From an uncultured bacterium (GTDB lineage Bacteria; Actinomycetota; Coriobacteriia; Coriobacteriales; Coriobacteriaceae): DNA of 64,000 nucleotides. Positions 18,477 through 26,570 of the stretch are shown here, piece by piece (position 1 is the stretch's first letter; every line of letters starts with the position of its first letter). The stretch is from assembly GCA_905214425.1 (NCBI GenBank), contig CAJMLY010000005.1, positions 47,411 through 111,410 of the forward strand. Direction: 5' to 3'. The position numbers and the translations under genes were made by a program. The notes below the pieces were generated by a model. The model was not told the DNA's origin. It saw nothing but the letters and a program-made list of their open reading frames with translations, and did no database searches.

Positions 18477-19172
18477 TTATTCGATTATGTAGCCGACGCC
18501 CCAGACGTTTTTGATAAAGCGCGGCTTTTGTGCGTCGTCGCCGATCTTTTCGCGCAAGTGGCGAATGTGCACCATCACCGTATTGTTGGAGCCGGGCATA
18601 AAATCCTCATCCCACACCGCGCGGAACAGGTCCTCCACGGCCACCACGCTGCCGCGATGCTCGACCAGATACAGCAAGATTGAATACTCGGTGGGTGTGA
18701 GGCGTACCGGCGCACCGTCCACCGTCACGGAACGAGCGTCGCGGTTGATCTCGAGGCCGTCGAGCTGAATGGTCGGCGACTCGGCCGCCTGCGCACGGCT
18801 ACCGTAGCTGGTGTAGCGGCGAAGCTGAGCGCGCACGCGCGCGATGAGCTCCAGCGGGCGGAACGGCTTAACCACGTAATCGTCCGCGCCAAGCGAAAGG
18901 CCCTCGATCTTGTCTTGCTGGGCATCGCGCGCCGTCAGCATGATCACAGGATAGGTATGGCTGGAACGGATCGTACGCAGCAGCTCAAAGCCATCGATAT
19001 CGGGCAGCATGACATCCAGCAGCGCCAGATCGAACTCCTGCTCCAAGATTGCCTTGGCGGCATCGGCCCCGCTATAGGCAATCTGGACATCAAAGCCCTC
19101 TTTTGTAAGGTAGATACCAACCAAGTCGGCGATGGCCTTCTCGTCATCAACTACCAGTATGCGCTCGTTCAT
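18477..19172 (-). CDS. OmpR/VanR-family response regulator
   Basis: A 231-residue regulator with receiver acidic pair VVDDEKAIADL, phospho-acceptor in LALLDVMLPDIDG, MLTARD and VVKPF. The winged helix carries RLTPTEYSILLYLVEHRG and NTVMVHIRHLREKIGDD, ending WGVGYIIE. It is first in a two-gene operon with the VanS-like kinase. Its start is about 200 bases from the divergently transcribed D,D-carboxypeptidase gene, which makes that gene a plausible target; no operator was identified. Confidence 0.92.
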   Translation of the reverse strand: MNERILVVDDEKAIADLVGIYLTKEGFDVQIAYSGADAAKAILEQEFDLALLDVMLPDIDGFELLRTIRSSHTYPVIMLTARDAQQDKIEGLSLGADDYVVKPFRPLELIARVRAQLRRYTSYGSRAQAAESPTIQLDGLEINRDARSVTVDGAPVRLTPTEYSILLYLVEHRGSVVAVEDLFRAVWDEDFMPGSNNTVMVHIRHLREKIGDDAQKPRFIKNVWGVGYIIE

Positions 19173-19369
19173 GCGTGCTCCTCTCGCGCTCCATTATGCC
19201 CGAGGCGACGCACGCCACACACAACAAGCGTGGGTGATTAAGTCGGCCTTAAGCACCCTTGTGCCCGTTCGGGAGCGGATGTGGGCCACGCACGCACGCG
19301 ATGATCGCCGACACCGGCAAACGATATACTCTTGTTCCAGAAGAGACCATCCCGTCGAAAGCGAAATCC

Positions 19370-20710
19370 GTGAAGTCCCTCACCTCTTTTGCAAAGCGCT
19401 CAGCCCAGCTTGCCGCCGGCTTTGTCTGCGCTATCGCCCTTGCCGCTGGCGTGCCCACCGTCGCCGGCGCCCAAGTGCTCACGACCGACAATGTTTGCGG
19501 CAAAACCGCCGATGTGCGCGGCATCACGGCCGAAAACCTGCCCGATATCGATGCGACCAATGCCCTCGTCATGGGCAAAGACGGCACCGTCTACTATGCC
19601 CGCGGCGCCGATGAGCAGGTCAAAATCGCCTCGATCACCAAGGTCATGACCGCAATCCTAACCGTCGAGAATTGCAAGATGGACGAGAAGGTCACGGTGA
19701 GCAACGCCGCAGCCACCGTGGGTAATTCGACCGCCGGCTTACTCGAAGGCGACGAGCTTACCGTGGAGCAGGCACTGCGCGGCCTGATGATTCCCTCGGG
19801 CAACGACGCCGCCATCGTGCTCGCCGAATATGTGGGCAAGAAAATCGACCCTAAGACCAAAGACGCCGAGGCCATATTTGTGAAGGCCATGAACGAGCGC
19901 GCTAAGAAGCTCGGCTGCACCGGTACGCTTTTTGAAAACCCGCATGGTCTGGACTTTGATGAGTGGGCTGGCGATATGCACTCAACCGCACACGACGTAG
20001 CGCTGATGATGCAGGAGGCCATGAAAAACGACACGATCCGCGAGGTCGTAGCGAGCGAAGATTCCTGGATCGAGGTCACGGGCGCCGACGGCACCGACCA
20101 TTCGCATTCCATGGACACGCATAACTATTTGCTGGGCCAAGATGGCAACATCGGTGGCAAGACCGGCACCACCGACGATGCAGGCTATTGTTTTACGGGT
20201 GCCTACAACCGCGATGGCGACGAAATCTACACCGTCGTTTTGAACTCCACCACCACCGACCAGCGCTTTACCGATACCGCAACCCTTGCCAATTGGTACT
20301 ACGGCCACAAGGTGACGGTCGCAATCGCCAACACGCAGGAAAAGACCGCCAACGGCAACCCGCTCATGGCACGCATTAGCCAGACAGATTGGACGGACAA
20401 GACGATCGACGCCACGCTCGCCGACCCCGCCGCACAGGCAACGGTGTTCTCACTCGCCGGCGAAGTGACCGAAAAGGTTAGCTACGACGATCTTTTGGGC
20501 ACGGTGCATGTGGGCGACAAGGTGGGCAGCGTTACGCTCAAGCAGAACGGCACCAAGATCGCCGTCATGGACCTGGTCGCCGACGAGGAAGGCTCGGGGC
20601 CCAATCCCATCGAGTGGCTGCTCGTGAAGCTCGATCGCTTAGGCCGCCGCATCGACAACCGGCCACTCACGGCAGAGAGCGAGACCGTAGCCAAGGCACC
20701 CGAGGTGTAG
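19370..20710 (+). CDS. Serine-type D-Ala-D-Ala carboxypeptidase (S11, PBP5-like)
   Basis: About 446 residues. The exported enzyme trims the terminal D-alanine from peptidoglycan stem peptides and so limits cross-linking. All three penicillin-binding motifs are present: SITK (about residue 88), SGN (about 143) and KTG (about 264, in GGKTGTTDDAGY). A signal peptide with hydrophobic core LAAGFVCAIALAAGV and cleavage near AGA-Q starts at the GTG chosen here. An in-frame ATG at 19301 would add 23 residues and cannot be excluded, as neither start has a strong ribosome site. The C-terminal 100 residues form the PBP5-type beta domain. No clear C-terminal membrane helix was seen. Confidence 0.9.
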   Translation: MKSLTSFAKRSAQLAAGFVCAIALAAGVPTVAGAQVLTTDNVCGKTADVRGITAENLPDIDATNALVMGKDGTVYYARGADEQVKIASITKVMTAILTVENCKMDEKVTVSNAAATVGNSTAGLLEGDELTVEQALRGLMIPSGNDAAIVLAEYVGKKIDPKTKDAEAIFVKAMNERAKKLGCTGTLFENPHGLDFDEWAGDMHSTAHDVALMMQEAMKNDTIREVVASEDSWIEVTGADGTDHSHSMDTHNYLLGQDGNIGGKTGTTDDAGYCFTGAYNRDGDEIYTVVLNSTTTDQRFTDTATLANWYYGHKVTVAIANTQEKTANGNPLMARISQTDWTDKTIDATLADPAAQATVFSLAGEVTEKVSYDDLLGTVHVGDKVGSVTLKQNGTKIAVMDLVADEEGSGPNPIEWLLVKLDRLGRRIDNRPLTAESETVAKAPEV

Positions 20711-20735
20711 GGCCGGAGCGATATCACATCGAACC

Positions 20736-20767
20736 AAATGAGGCGTCCAACGGGGCGCCTCATTTTT
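20736..20767 (+). terminator. Terminator of the D,D-carboxypeptidase gene
   Basis: ATGAGGCG (20738-20745) pairs with CGCCTCAT (20756-20763), followed by TTTTT, 28 bases past the stop. Confidence 0.85.
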
Positions 20768-20769
20768 GA

Positions 20770-20787
20770 GGGTTCGAATCCCCAGCT
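20770..20787 (+). repeat. Inverted 18-base copy of the tRNA-Ser T-arm/acceptor
   Basis: GGGTTCGAATCCCCAGCT is identical to the T-arm and following bases of the tRNA-Ser gene at 20842-20932 but lies on the opposite strand, just past that gene's terminator. No other tRNA parts accompany it. Similar inverted T-arm copies occur after tRNA-Arg and tRNA-Phe. Confidence 0.8.
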
Positions 20788-20799
20788 AACGTGGTTCAA

Positions 20800-20833
20800 C
20801 TAAAAAAGGGTCCCTTTCGGAACCCTTCTTTAA
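20800..20833 (-). terminator. Terminator of tRNA-Ser
   Basis: On the minus strand AAGGGT and ACCCTT close a stem with TCCGAAAGGG between them, followed by TTTT. Confidence 0.75.
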
Positions 20834-20841
20834 AGTCTTAC

Positions 20842-20932
20842 TGGCGGAGAGCTGGGGATTCGAACCCCAGATGCCCTTTTGGGGCATACTCGCTTAGCAG
20901 GCGAGCACCTTCGGCCTCTCGGTCAGCTCTCC
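20842..20932 (-). tRNA. tRNA-Ser(GCT)
   Basis: A class II tRNA with acceptor GGAGAGC/GCTCTCC, a long variable arm, T-arm GGGGTTCGAATCCCC and anticodon GCT in the loop CTGCTAA. CCA is encoded at 20844-20842. It reads AGC/AGU codons. Confidence 0.96.
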
Positions 20933-21024
20933 GTAACAGCCGTTCTATAGTAACCAAACAGCCAAGGATGGGCAAGAGGAAATTTTCTAATTGCCTAGCA
21001 TCCTTTCCTCCTTGGAAGCTTCAC

Positions 21025-23466
21025 CTACCCCAGCGAGCGGTTGAGGGAGCCGAGCTCGTCGTTGCCCATGGTGCGCCACATTTGGAAGATGCAACCGCGT
21101 GCCAGGAAAAAGAAGCCGTTGTCGACCAGTTGAACAGCGGCATCTGCCAGCTGATTCGTCACGGCGGACACTGGCGGCAGCTCGAGTCCAGCCTTGCGGA
21201 TGGTCTCGACCGCTTCCTCGAACGTCGGAGGCTCGCTGACGCCCATCTCGTTCATAAGGCCCTGCATTTCTTCCAGCGCGCTACTGCCCGACTCCTCGCC
21301 GCGCGGCACCAGACGGTAACAAGCCAGCGCCAGGTCGAGCTGATCGCAATTCCAATAGGCAAACGCCAAGCGATAGAACAGGTAGCCGATTGCAGAACGA
21401 TCGCTGGCAATACGTAGGCCGTGGCGCGCCACCTCGATAATCTCGTCAAAGCGCTCCAGACGCGCAAGCACGTTGATGAGCGCAAAGTGCGATTGCATGG
21501 ACGAGCGCGCCAGATCGTAAAGATGGCGCACCTCGGGCAGCGCTCGTTCAAAGTCCTCTTGCTCGGCGTAAAAGCTGCAGATCTCGTGCTGGGCAAAGTA
21601 CAGCGCATCGGGCGCACGAAGGATTCGCACAGAGCGGTCTTCTTCCAACACCGGTAGCACCATGCGCACCAGCTGGTTATCGCAAAACTGCGTTTGAACC
21701 GGACCTGTCGCCAAAAGCTCGGCGACGGCGCACTTAGCCTCCAACTCCTCGACAAGACGAGAAAAGCCTTCAAAAGCACCTGTACGGTCGACTTTTGCCT
21801 GCTCGCGCAATTCAACAACACGGGCCACGTATGGGTCGTCGTCCTCTTCCATGACCTCCAACTCGTCAGCCGTATCGGCAAGCAGCAGATCGCGCAGCGC
21901 CGGCGGCAGCGTGCGATGGTCATCACGCGGACGAGCATGAACCTCCGCAGGCTCAATCGTCTCCGGAGCGATTGACTCATACGCCTCAAGTACACGCTTG
22001 CACGGCATATCGTCCATGTCCATGCTCTCAAGATCCTTGGCGACAGGCACGCAATCGGCCAGATAGGCCGCACGCCCAAAGAAATACGTTGCAACAACGC
22101 GCTCGCCCTGCTCACTGTCGGGAGCAACAATCTGCACATAGCAGCGTGTGATGCAGGTGCCCGCGGCAAAACACGCTGCCGCAAGCGTGAGTGCCACGCG
22201 CGCATCGTGCTCCGCGGCCCAGATCGCGCGCGTGTCCTCGTCCAGCTCGCGCCAGGCGTCATCTTGAGCGTCGTATTCACGTTGCGGCATGGCATCAACG
22301 ACAGACTGCCCAAACCGAACGAGCATAATCCCCTCGGCAACGTTTGCCCGATAGGTATAGTCGAGCCGCGTGACCACGTTGAGCGCCTCAACGATTCGCG
22401 CAAAACGGGTGCGCACGTCCCACTCGCCGCCCGGTTGGCACGAAACCGTTCCCGGCTTTGCCCACGGGTTATCGCTCGAGGCCGTATCGAGCAGTCGGGG
22501 AACATCGTTGGTCGTCTTAGCGATATGCCACGAATCAAAGAGTGCACAGCCCTCAAGACTCGGCGAGGATGCCGCGGGGGCCAATCCAGCCCCGATGCGC
22601 TCAAGGATGCCGGAAAGGCGGTTGAGACGGCACTCTATTGCAAGCAGCATGTCAATCTCGTCCTGGTCCAGCAGGCTACGATCAAAATTGAGATAGAAAA
22701 GCTTTGAGCGATCAATGCGAGCCAAGCTCATCTCGGACTTGGCAGCGATGGTGCGCAGGCGGGGCAAGTCAATTTCACTCATAAGGGCGGCGGCATAACG
22801 CTCGATACCGCTCGGATTCTCGGCATGGTCAACGCGGTAGAGCAGCGTCTCGATAGCGTCAGGTAGCGGTGCCGTGTTAAAGCCCAAAAACAATTCGACC
22901 GGCTCGGGCAACTTTACGAGCTTGATCTTGTCGATAACATTTTGCATACCCTCGTCGAGTCCGCCGGCGTCCGCCGTGCTCGCAATGGCATTTTCGGAGT
23001 CAGCGAATATCACGTAGCGCAGGAACATCGATGCCATGAACTCGCCGTAAGGAAGGGAGCGGGTCGAATTCCATGTCTCGTGGTCGGACTGCTCGCGCAT
23101 GGGGCCTTCGGGAGAGCCGACGGTTCGCGCGCACGCGCGCATTGTGCCGTTGGCTCCCCGAACCACAATCTCACCAATACCGGAGTCCGACTCGTCAAGG
23201 ACCAGTTCCATGTCAGGATCGTTGGGCAGCGGAGCCTCGCTGACGGGGCGGTCCACCTTGTACACCTCACCCGAAACGCTTACGTAGCCCAAAAGCGACA
23301 CATGACTTTTGCCAACGAATTCGACGACATAACAAGATTCATGCTGATCCTCGCCAAAGAGTTTCCAGACCACGCCATATGAGCGTCCCGCAGGCTGCTC
23401 GGGCATCGCCGGAAAGTGCTTCTTGGGATCGAGAAACCTGAGCTTGTATGTCGGACGCTCTGCCAC
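21025..23466 (-). CDS. Large cytoplasmic protein with C-terminal TPR-like repeats, function unknown
   Basis: An 813-residue soluble protein without signal peptide or membrane helices; the family was not recognised. The first 150 residues look beta-rich (YVVEFVGKSHVSLLGYVSVSGEVYKV and similar). The middle is mixed and acidic. The final third contains helical pairs that read like tetratricopeptide repeats (ALYFAQHEICSFYAEQEDFERALPEVRHLYDLA; IGYLFYRLAFAYWNCDQLDLALACYRLV). TPRs normally mediate protein contacts, so it may be a scaffold or regulator. It sits alone between tRNA-Ser and the tRNA-Arg cluster. Codon use is like its neighbours, which argues against very recent transfer. Confidence 0.8.
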   Translation of the reverse strand: MAERPTYKLRFLDPKKHFPAMPEQPAGRSYGVVWKLFGEDQHESCYVVEFVGKSHVSLLGYVSVSGEVYKVDRPVSEAPLPNDPDMELVLDESDSGIGEIVVRGANGTMRACARTVGSPEGPMREQSDHETWNSTRSLPYGEFMASMFLRYVIFADSENAIASTADAGGLDEGMQNVIDKIKLVKLPEPVELFLGFNTAPLPDAIETLLYRVDHAENPSGIERYAAALMSEIDLPRLRTIAAKSEMSLARIDRSKLFYLNFDRSLLDQDEIDMLLAIECRLNRLSGILERIGAGLAPAASSPSLEGCALFDSWHIAKTTNDVPRLLDTASSDNPWAKPGTVSCQPGGEWDVRTRFARIVEALNVVTRLDYTYRANVAEGIMLVRFGQSVVDAMPQREYDAQDDAWRELDEDTRAIWAAEHDARVALTLAAACFAAGTCITRCYVQIVAPDSEQGERVVATYFFGRAAYLADCVPVAKDLESMDMDDMPCKRVLEAYESIAPETIEPAEVHARPRDDHRTLPPALRDLLLADTADELEVMEEDDDPYVARVVELREQAKVDRTGAFEGFSRLVEELEAKCAVAELLATGPVQTQFCDNQLVRMVLPVLEEDRSVRILRAPDALYFAQHEICSFYAEQEDFERALPEVRHLYDLARSSMQSHFALINVLARLERFDEIIEVARHGLRIASDRSAIGYLFYRLAFAYWNCDQLDLALACYRLVPRGEESGSSALEEMQGLMNEMGVSEPPTFEEAVETIRKAGLELPPVSAVTNQLADAAVQLVDNGFFFLARGCIFQMWRTMGNDELGSLNRSLG

Positions 23467-23629
23467 GAAATATCACCCTGATCGGTCGCTTAAAGAAGGA
23501 GTGGTCGCGAATAAGTCGCGACATCTACTCGGAATCTTACACGAGTCGACAGGAAATCGTCCCTTTGGACGAAAGCACTCAAGCTGGCGTAAAAGAAAAG
23601 CCCCCGTTGCCGGGAACTTTAATCTCAAA

Positions 23630-23706
23630 TGGTGCGGCGTATAGGATTCGAACCTATGACGTTCTGATTCGTAGTCAGACCCTCTATCCAGCTGAGGTAA
23701 CGCCGC
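23630..23706 (-). tRNA. tRNA-Arg(ACG), copy 1
   Basis: 77 bases including encoded CCA. Acceptor GCGGCGT/ACGCCGC, anticodon ACG in CTACGAA, T-arm AGGTTCGAATCCT. On the minus strand a terminator with arms around AAGTTCCCGGC and the U-tract TTTTCTTTT follows at 23590-23620. The A34 would be edited to inosine. Confidence 0.96.
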
Positions 23707-23864
23707 GACTTGTTGATTATTATGCACATGGACTGAATAATCGTCAAGCGTTTTTCAAAAAAAGTTATTGAATTTGATTTTTACTCATTTTTGACCACTT
23801 GATGCGATCTTCGACGCATCGCGATATAAGAAAAGCTCCCGTTGCCGGGAGCTTTAAAAGCAAT

Positions 23865-23941
23865 TGGTGCGGCGTATAGGATTCGAACCTATGACGTTCT
23901 GATTCGTAGTCAGACCCTCTATCCAGCTGAGGTAACGCCGC
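23865..23941 (-). tRNA. tRNA-Arg(ACG), copy 2
   Basis: The mature sequence is identical to copy 1, including encoded CCA. Its terminator (AAGCTCCCGGC/GGGAGCTTTTC on the minus strand) lies at 23830-23856. Confidence 0.96.
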
Positions 23942-24105
23942 AACGCACGGATTATTATGCACGTGACCCCTCGATGGGTCAAGCGACAATTTGGAAAAAT
24001 TTTACGAAGTGATGATTAAGACGCCCGCGCCTCGACCGAGGTTCGAATCCATGCAGTGCCGACGTAAAAGAAAAGCCCCCGTTGCCGGAGGCTTTCGATT
24101 TCAAT

Positions 24106-24125
24106 TGGTGCGGCGTATAGGATTC
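24106..24125 (-). pseudogene. tRNA-Arg 3'-end fragment
   Basis: The last 20 bases of tRNA-Arg(ACG), including CCA, are present and are followed by a terminator. The rest of the tRNA is replaced by hairpin-rich sequence, so no tRNA can be made. It is the duplicate of 24297-24316. Confidence 0.85.
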
Positions 24126-24187
24126 CGCGCATCCGCTGCGCGGATCCGCACCGGCTTCGCCCGCCTGCCGGCGCGCTCGCCCGCGGG

Positions 24188-24256
24188 CTAAAAACGCTCC
24201 GCGTTTTCTTGACGCCCGCGCCTCGACCGAGGTTCGAATCCATGCGGTGGCGGCAT
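24188..24256 (-). other. Candidate 22-codon reading frame in the tRNA-Arg downstream element
   Basis: An ATG directly after the tRNA terminator U-tract opens a frame whose product contains PHGFEPRSRRG. The GFEP part comes from the inverted T-arm. The analogous element after tRNA-Phe opens with a similar start and PHGIEPRE. No ribosome site was seen. It may be an accidental frame on a structured element. Confidence 0.25.
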
Positions 24257-24296
24257 AAAAGAAAAGCCCCCGTCGCCGGAGGCTTTCAATTTCAAT

Positions 24297-24373
24297 TGGT
24301 GCGGCGTATAGGATTCGAACCTATGACGTTCTGATTCGTAGTCAGACCCTCTATCCAGCTGAGGTAACGCCGC
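24297..24373 (-). tRNA. tRNA-Arg(ACG), copy 3
   Basis: A third intact copy, identical in the mature part, with CCA encoded. Its terminator and downstream sequence form one arm of the 106-bp direct repeat described for this locus. Confidence 0.96.
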
Positions 24374-24450
24374 AGCGCAAGACATATAAAACCACTTTAG
24401 CTTATTGGAGTCAAGCACAATCTCAAACTTTTTTGTGGAACGCAGTTTTG

Positions 24451-24828
24451 TCATGCTGCTCCGCATATACCGCCGTTCCCCGTACGATCGATTGGCTTTT
24501 CGATCACGTCAAACTTAGCATCAAGTTCCCTCAGGAGCGATCTCACCCGCTGGGCACAATCATAATCGGCAAACGAGATGCTCAGCATGCGCGCGACCTG
24601 GTTGGAAGTCCCAACTCCATAGAAGTACTCCAGCGCCACAAGTCCCTCGTGCGTTACAAAGGTCTCGACCACATGCGGCGACTCCTCAAAGCACCATTGG
24701 GTCAACGGACCCTCACTCGTCTGTCGAACCACCAGGCCACCCATGCCAGACGGCTCACACGTTACAAGTAGGTACTCCCCGCCCTCGTCGCTCTCAAACA
24801 AAACCACCCGATCATCAAACAGCTCCAT
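24451..24828 (-). CDS. Small acidic protein of unknown function
   Basis: 125 residues, soluble, no signal peptide, family not recognised. The N-terminal half looks like a small beta sheet (RVVLFESDEGGEYLLVTCEP, GLVVRQTSEG) and the C-terminal half is helical (ADYDCAQRVRSLLRELDAKF). AAAGGGG five bases before the ATG is a good ribosome site. A TATGCT box lies about 45 bases upstream of the ATG, so it probably has its own promoter. It lies immediately before the tRNA-Arg cluster on the same strand. Position and size would suit an accessory or immunity-like gene, but that is a guess. Confidence 0.75.
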   Translation of the reverse strand: MELFDDRVVLFESDEGGEYLLVTCEPSGMGGLVVRQTSEGPLTQWCFEESPHVVETFVTHEGLVALEYFYGVGTSNQVARMLSISFADYDCAQRVRSLLRELDAKFDVIEKPIDRTGNGGICGAA

Positions 24829-24954
24829 CGCGTCCCCTTTCTCTCGCTCTTATTTAGCAAAAGCATAGCAGGTAGATTGCTGTATACAGAACAGTTGTTC
24901 GTGTGTTTTCTATTGAGCTGTCCGCACGGCATGGTATGGACCTGCGCACGAAAT

Positions 24955-24978
24955 AGGGCGCCCCCGAAGGAGCGCCCT
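24955..24978 (-). terminator. Stem-loop after serS
   Basis: On the minus strand AGGGCG and CGCCCT form a stem 24 bases past the serS stop, followed by ATTTCG; the U-tract is weak. Confidence 0.6.
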
Positions 24979-25001
24979 TGCATATCCCCTATGCAGCCAA
25001 G

Positions 25002-26285
25002 TTACGCGACCGGCTCGATCTTCTCGAGACCGCCCATGTAAGGACGCAGAACCTCGGGGATCGTGATGGTGCCGTCGGCGTTCTGGTAGTTCTCCAGAAT
25101 GGCGGCCATGGTGCGGCCGGCCGGCAGGCCGGAACCGTTGAGCGTGTGCAGGTAGCGCGAACCCTTGAAGTTCTCGGGGTCGCGATACTTGATGTTGGCG
25201 CGGCGAGCCTGGAAGTCACCGCAGTTGGAGCAGGAGCTGATCTCCTTGTAGGCGTTGTAGCTCGGCAGCCAGACCTCGACGTCGTAGGTCTGACGGGCAG
25301 AGAAGCCCAAGTCGCCGGTGCACAGGCTAATCACGCGATACGGAAGGCCCAGCTGCTGCAGCAGGTACTCGGCCTCGGCGGTCATGCTCTCGAGCTCCTC
25401 GTCGGACTCCTCCGGCTTAGCGAACTTGACCATCTCGACCTTGTCGAACTCGTGCTGACGGATGATGCCGCGGGTGTCGCGACCGGCGGAACCGGCCTCC
25501 TCACGGAAGCAGGGGGTGAAGGCGGTGTAGCGGCGCGGCAGGGTGTCGGCATCGAGGACCTCGCCGGCGTGCAGGTTGGTGAGCACAACCTCGGCGGTGG
25601 GGATCAGGAAGTTGTCACCCGAGACGTGATAGGCGTCGTCCTCGAACTTGGGCAGCTGACCCGTGCCAAACATGGTCTGACGCTTGACGACGATGGGCGG
25701 CCACCACTCCTTAAAACCACGGCTGGCGTGCGTATCGAGGAAGAAGTTGATGAGGGCACGCTCCAGGCGGGCGCCGGCGCCACCGAGAACGGTGAAACGG
25801 CTGCCGGAGAGCTTGTTGCCGCGCTCGAAGTCGAGGATGTCGAGATCGGTGCCCAGATCCCAGTGCGGCTTAAAGTCGAAGTCGAACTCGCGCGGGGTGC
25901 CCCAGCGGCGACGCTCGATGTTCTCGTCCTCGTCCTTACCGTACGGGGTGGCATCGCACGGAATGTTGGGCAGGTGAGCCATGAAGTCGTACTGCTCCTG
26001 CTCGAGAGCGGTGCGGCGCTCGGCCAGACCGTCAATCTTCTCGTTGACGGCGCGCACGGCCTCCTTGGCGGCCTCGGCCTCGTCCTTCCTGCCCTCCTTC
26101 ATCAGGGCGCCGATCTTCTTGGACTCGGCATTGCGCGTAGCCTGGAGCTCCTCGACCTCGGTGATGACGGCACGGCGCTCGTCGTCGAGCTCAAAGAACT
26201 TCTCGCGATCCCAAGACGTCTGGCGGTTAGCCATGGCGACATCGATGGCATCGGGGTTCTCGCGAACAAACTTGATATCAAGCAT
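25002..26285 (-). CDS. serS: Seryl-tRNA synthetase
   Basis: A 427-residue class II synthetase that charges tRNA-Ser (and tRNA-Sec where present) in the cytosol. An N-terminal antiparallel coiled-coil arm (about residues 30-110, rich in Glu/Lys/Ala) contacts the long variable arm of tRNA-Ser. The catalytic core shows motif 2 around TPCFREEAGSAGRDTRGIIR and motif 3 around LNGSGLPAGRTMAAILENYQ. The ATG at 26285 has GGAGG five bases upstream, preferred over an earlier ATG nine codons before. It is monocistronic and divergent from a small membrane protein gene. No T-box was seen upstream. Confidence 0.97.
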   Translation of the reverse strand: MLDIKFVRENPDAIDVAMANRQTSWDREKFFELDDERRAVITEVEELQATRNAESKKIGALMKEGRKDEAEAAKEAVRAVNEKIDGLAERRTALEQEQYDFMAHLPNIPCDATPYGKDEDENIERRRWGTPREFDFDFKPHWDLGTDLDILDFERGNKLSGSRFTVLGGAGARLERALINFFLDTHASRGFKEWWPPIVVKRQTMFGTGQLPKFEDDAYHVSGDNFLIPTAEVVLTNLHAGEVLDADTLPRRYTAFTPCFREEAGSAGRDTRGIIRQHEFDKVEMVKFAKPEESDEELESMTAEAEYLLQQLGLPYRVISLCTGDLGFSARQTYDVEVWLPSYNAYKEISSCSNCGDFQARRANIKYRDPENFKGSRYLHTLNGSGLPAGRTMAAILENYQNADGTITIPEVLRPYMGGLEKIEPVA

Positions 26286-26396
26286 TAGATCCTCCGGCGA
26301 TATACATTCCATTTAGGTTGCAACCTTGTACATGTATGGGCAAGTATATACTTATGAGCGTTTACGACCCAACTCAACTACGCAAGAAGGCACCCA

Positions 26397-26570
26397 ATGG
26401 ACGCAGTTTTTTCCTTTTTGTTTGGCACCCGCACCGGTTTTGCCATCCTTTTCGCCGGCGGCATCCTGTTATTTGCGATTCTTGCCTTTGTAATGGAGAA
26501 GCGTACCCATAAGATGTACGTCGACCGCGGACCCAAGTCCGAGGATGAGGAAGACAGCTTCTGGGACTAA
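26397..26570 (+). CDS. 57-residue single-pass membrane protein, function unknown
   Basis: The frame starts MDAVFSFLFGTRTG and has one helix (FAILFAGGILLFAILAFVM, residues 15-33) followed by a basic stop-transfer segment (EKRTHKMYVDRG) and an acidic tail (PKSEDEEDSFWD). AAGAAGG seven bases before the ATG is a ribosome site, and a TATACT box with an upstream TTGTAC (15-base spacing) lies at 26326-26352. The positive-inside rule places the tail in the cytoplasm. It is divergent from serS and followed by a strong terminator, so it looks like a real small gene. Its role is not known. Confidence 0.65.
   Translation: MDAVFSFLFGTRTGFAILFAGGILLFAILAFVMEKRTHKMYVDRGPKSEDEEDSFWD

Larger units (their letters stand above)
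24020..24316. repeat. 106-bp direct repeat at the tRNA-Arg locus with a hairpin array between copies
   Basis: Copies at 24020-24125 and 24211-24316 match at about 100 of 106 positions. Each contains, on the minus strand, the last 20 bases of tRNA-Arg, its terminator, and an inverted T-arm. Between them, 24126-24210 is a GC-rich run of tiny perfect hairpins: ATCCGC-tgc-GCGGAT, GGC-ttc-GCC, GCCCGCGGGC and AAAACGC-tcc-GCGTTTT. Confidence 0.85.

Noticed and set aside
20770..24373. Integrated prophage or large integrative element at the tRNA-Ser/tRNA-Arg region
   Set aside because: No integrase, phage or conjugation gene lies between the tRNA copies, and the only genes have native codon use.
23627..24376. 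Possible CRISPR array from repeated 77- to 106-base units
   Set aside because: The repeats are tRNA-Arg genes, their terminators and a duplicated tRNA end; there are no unique spacers of constant size and no cas genes.
26286..26396. T-box ahead of serS
   Set aside because: The spacer is too short and lacks the GGTGGTACCGCGG-type core that is clear ahead of pheS.
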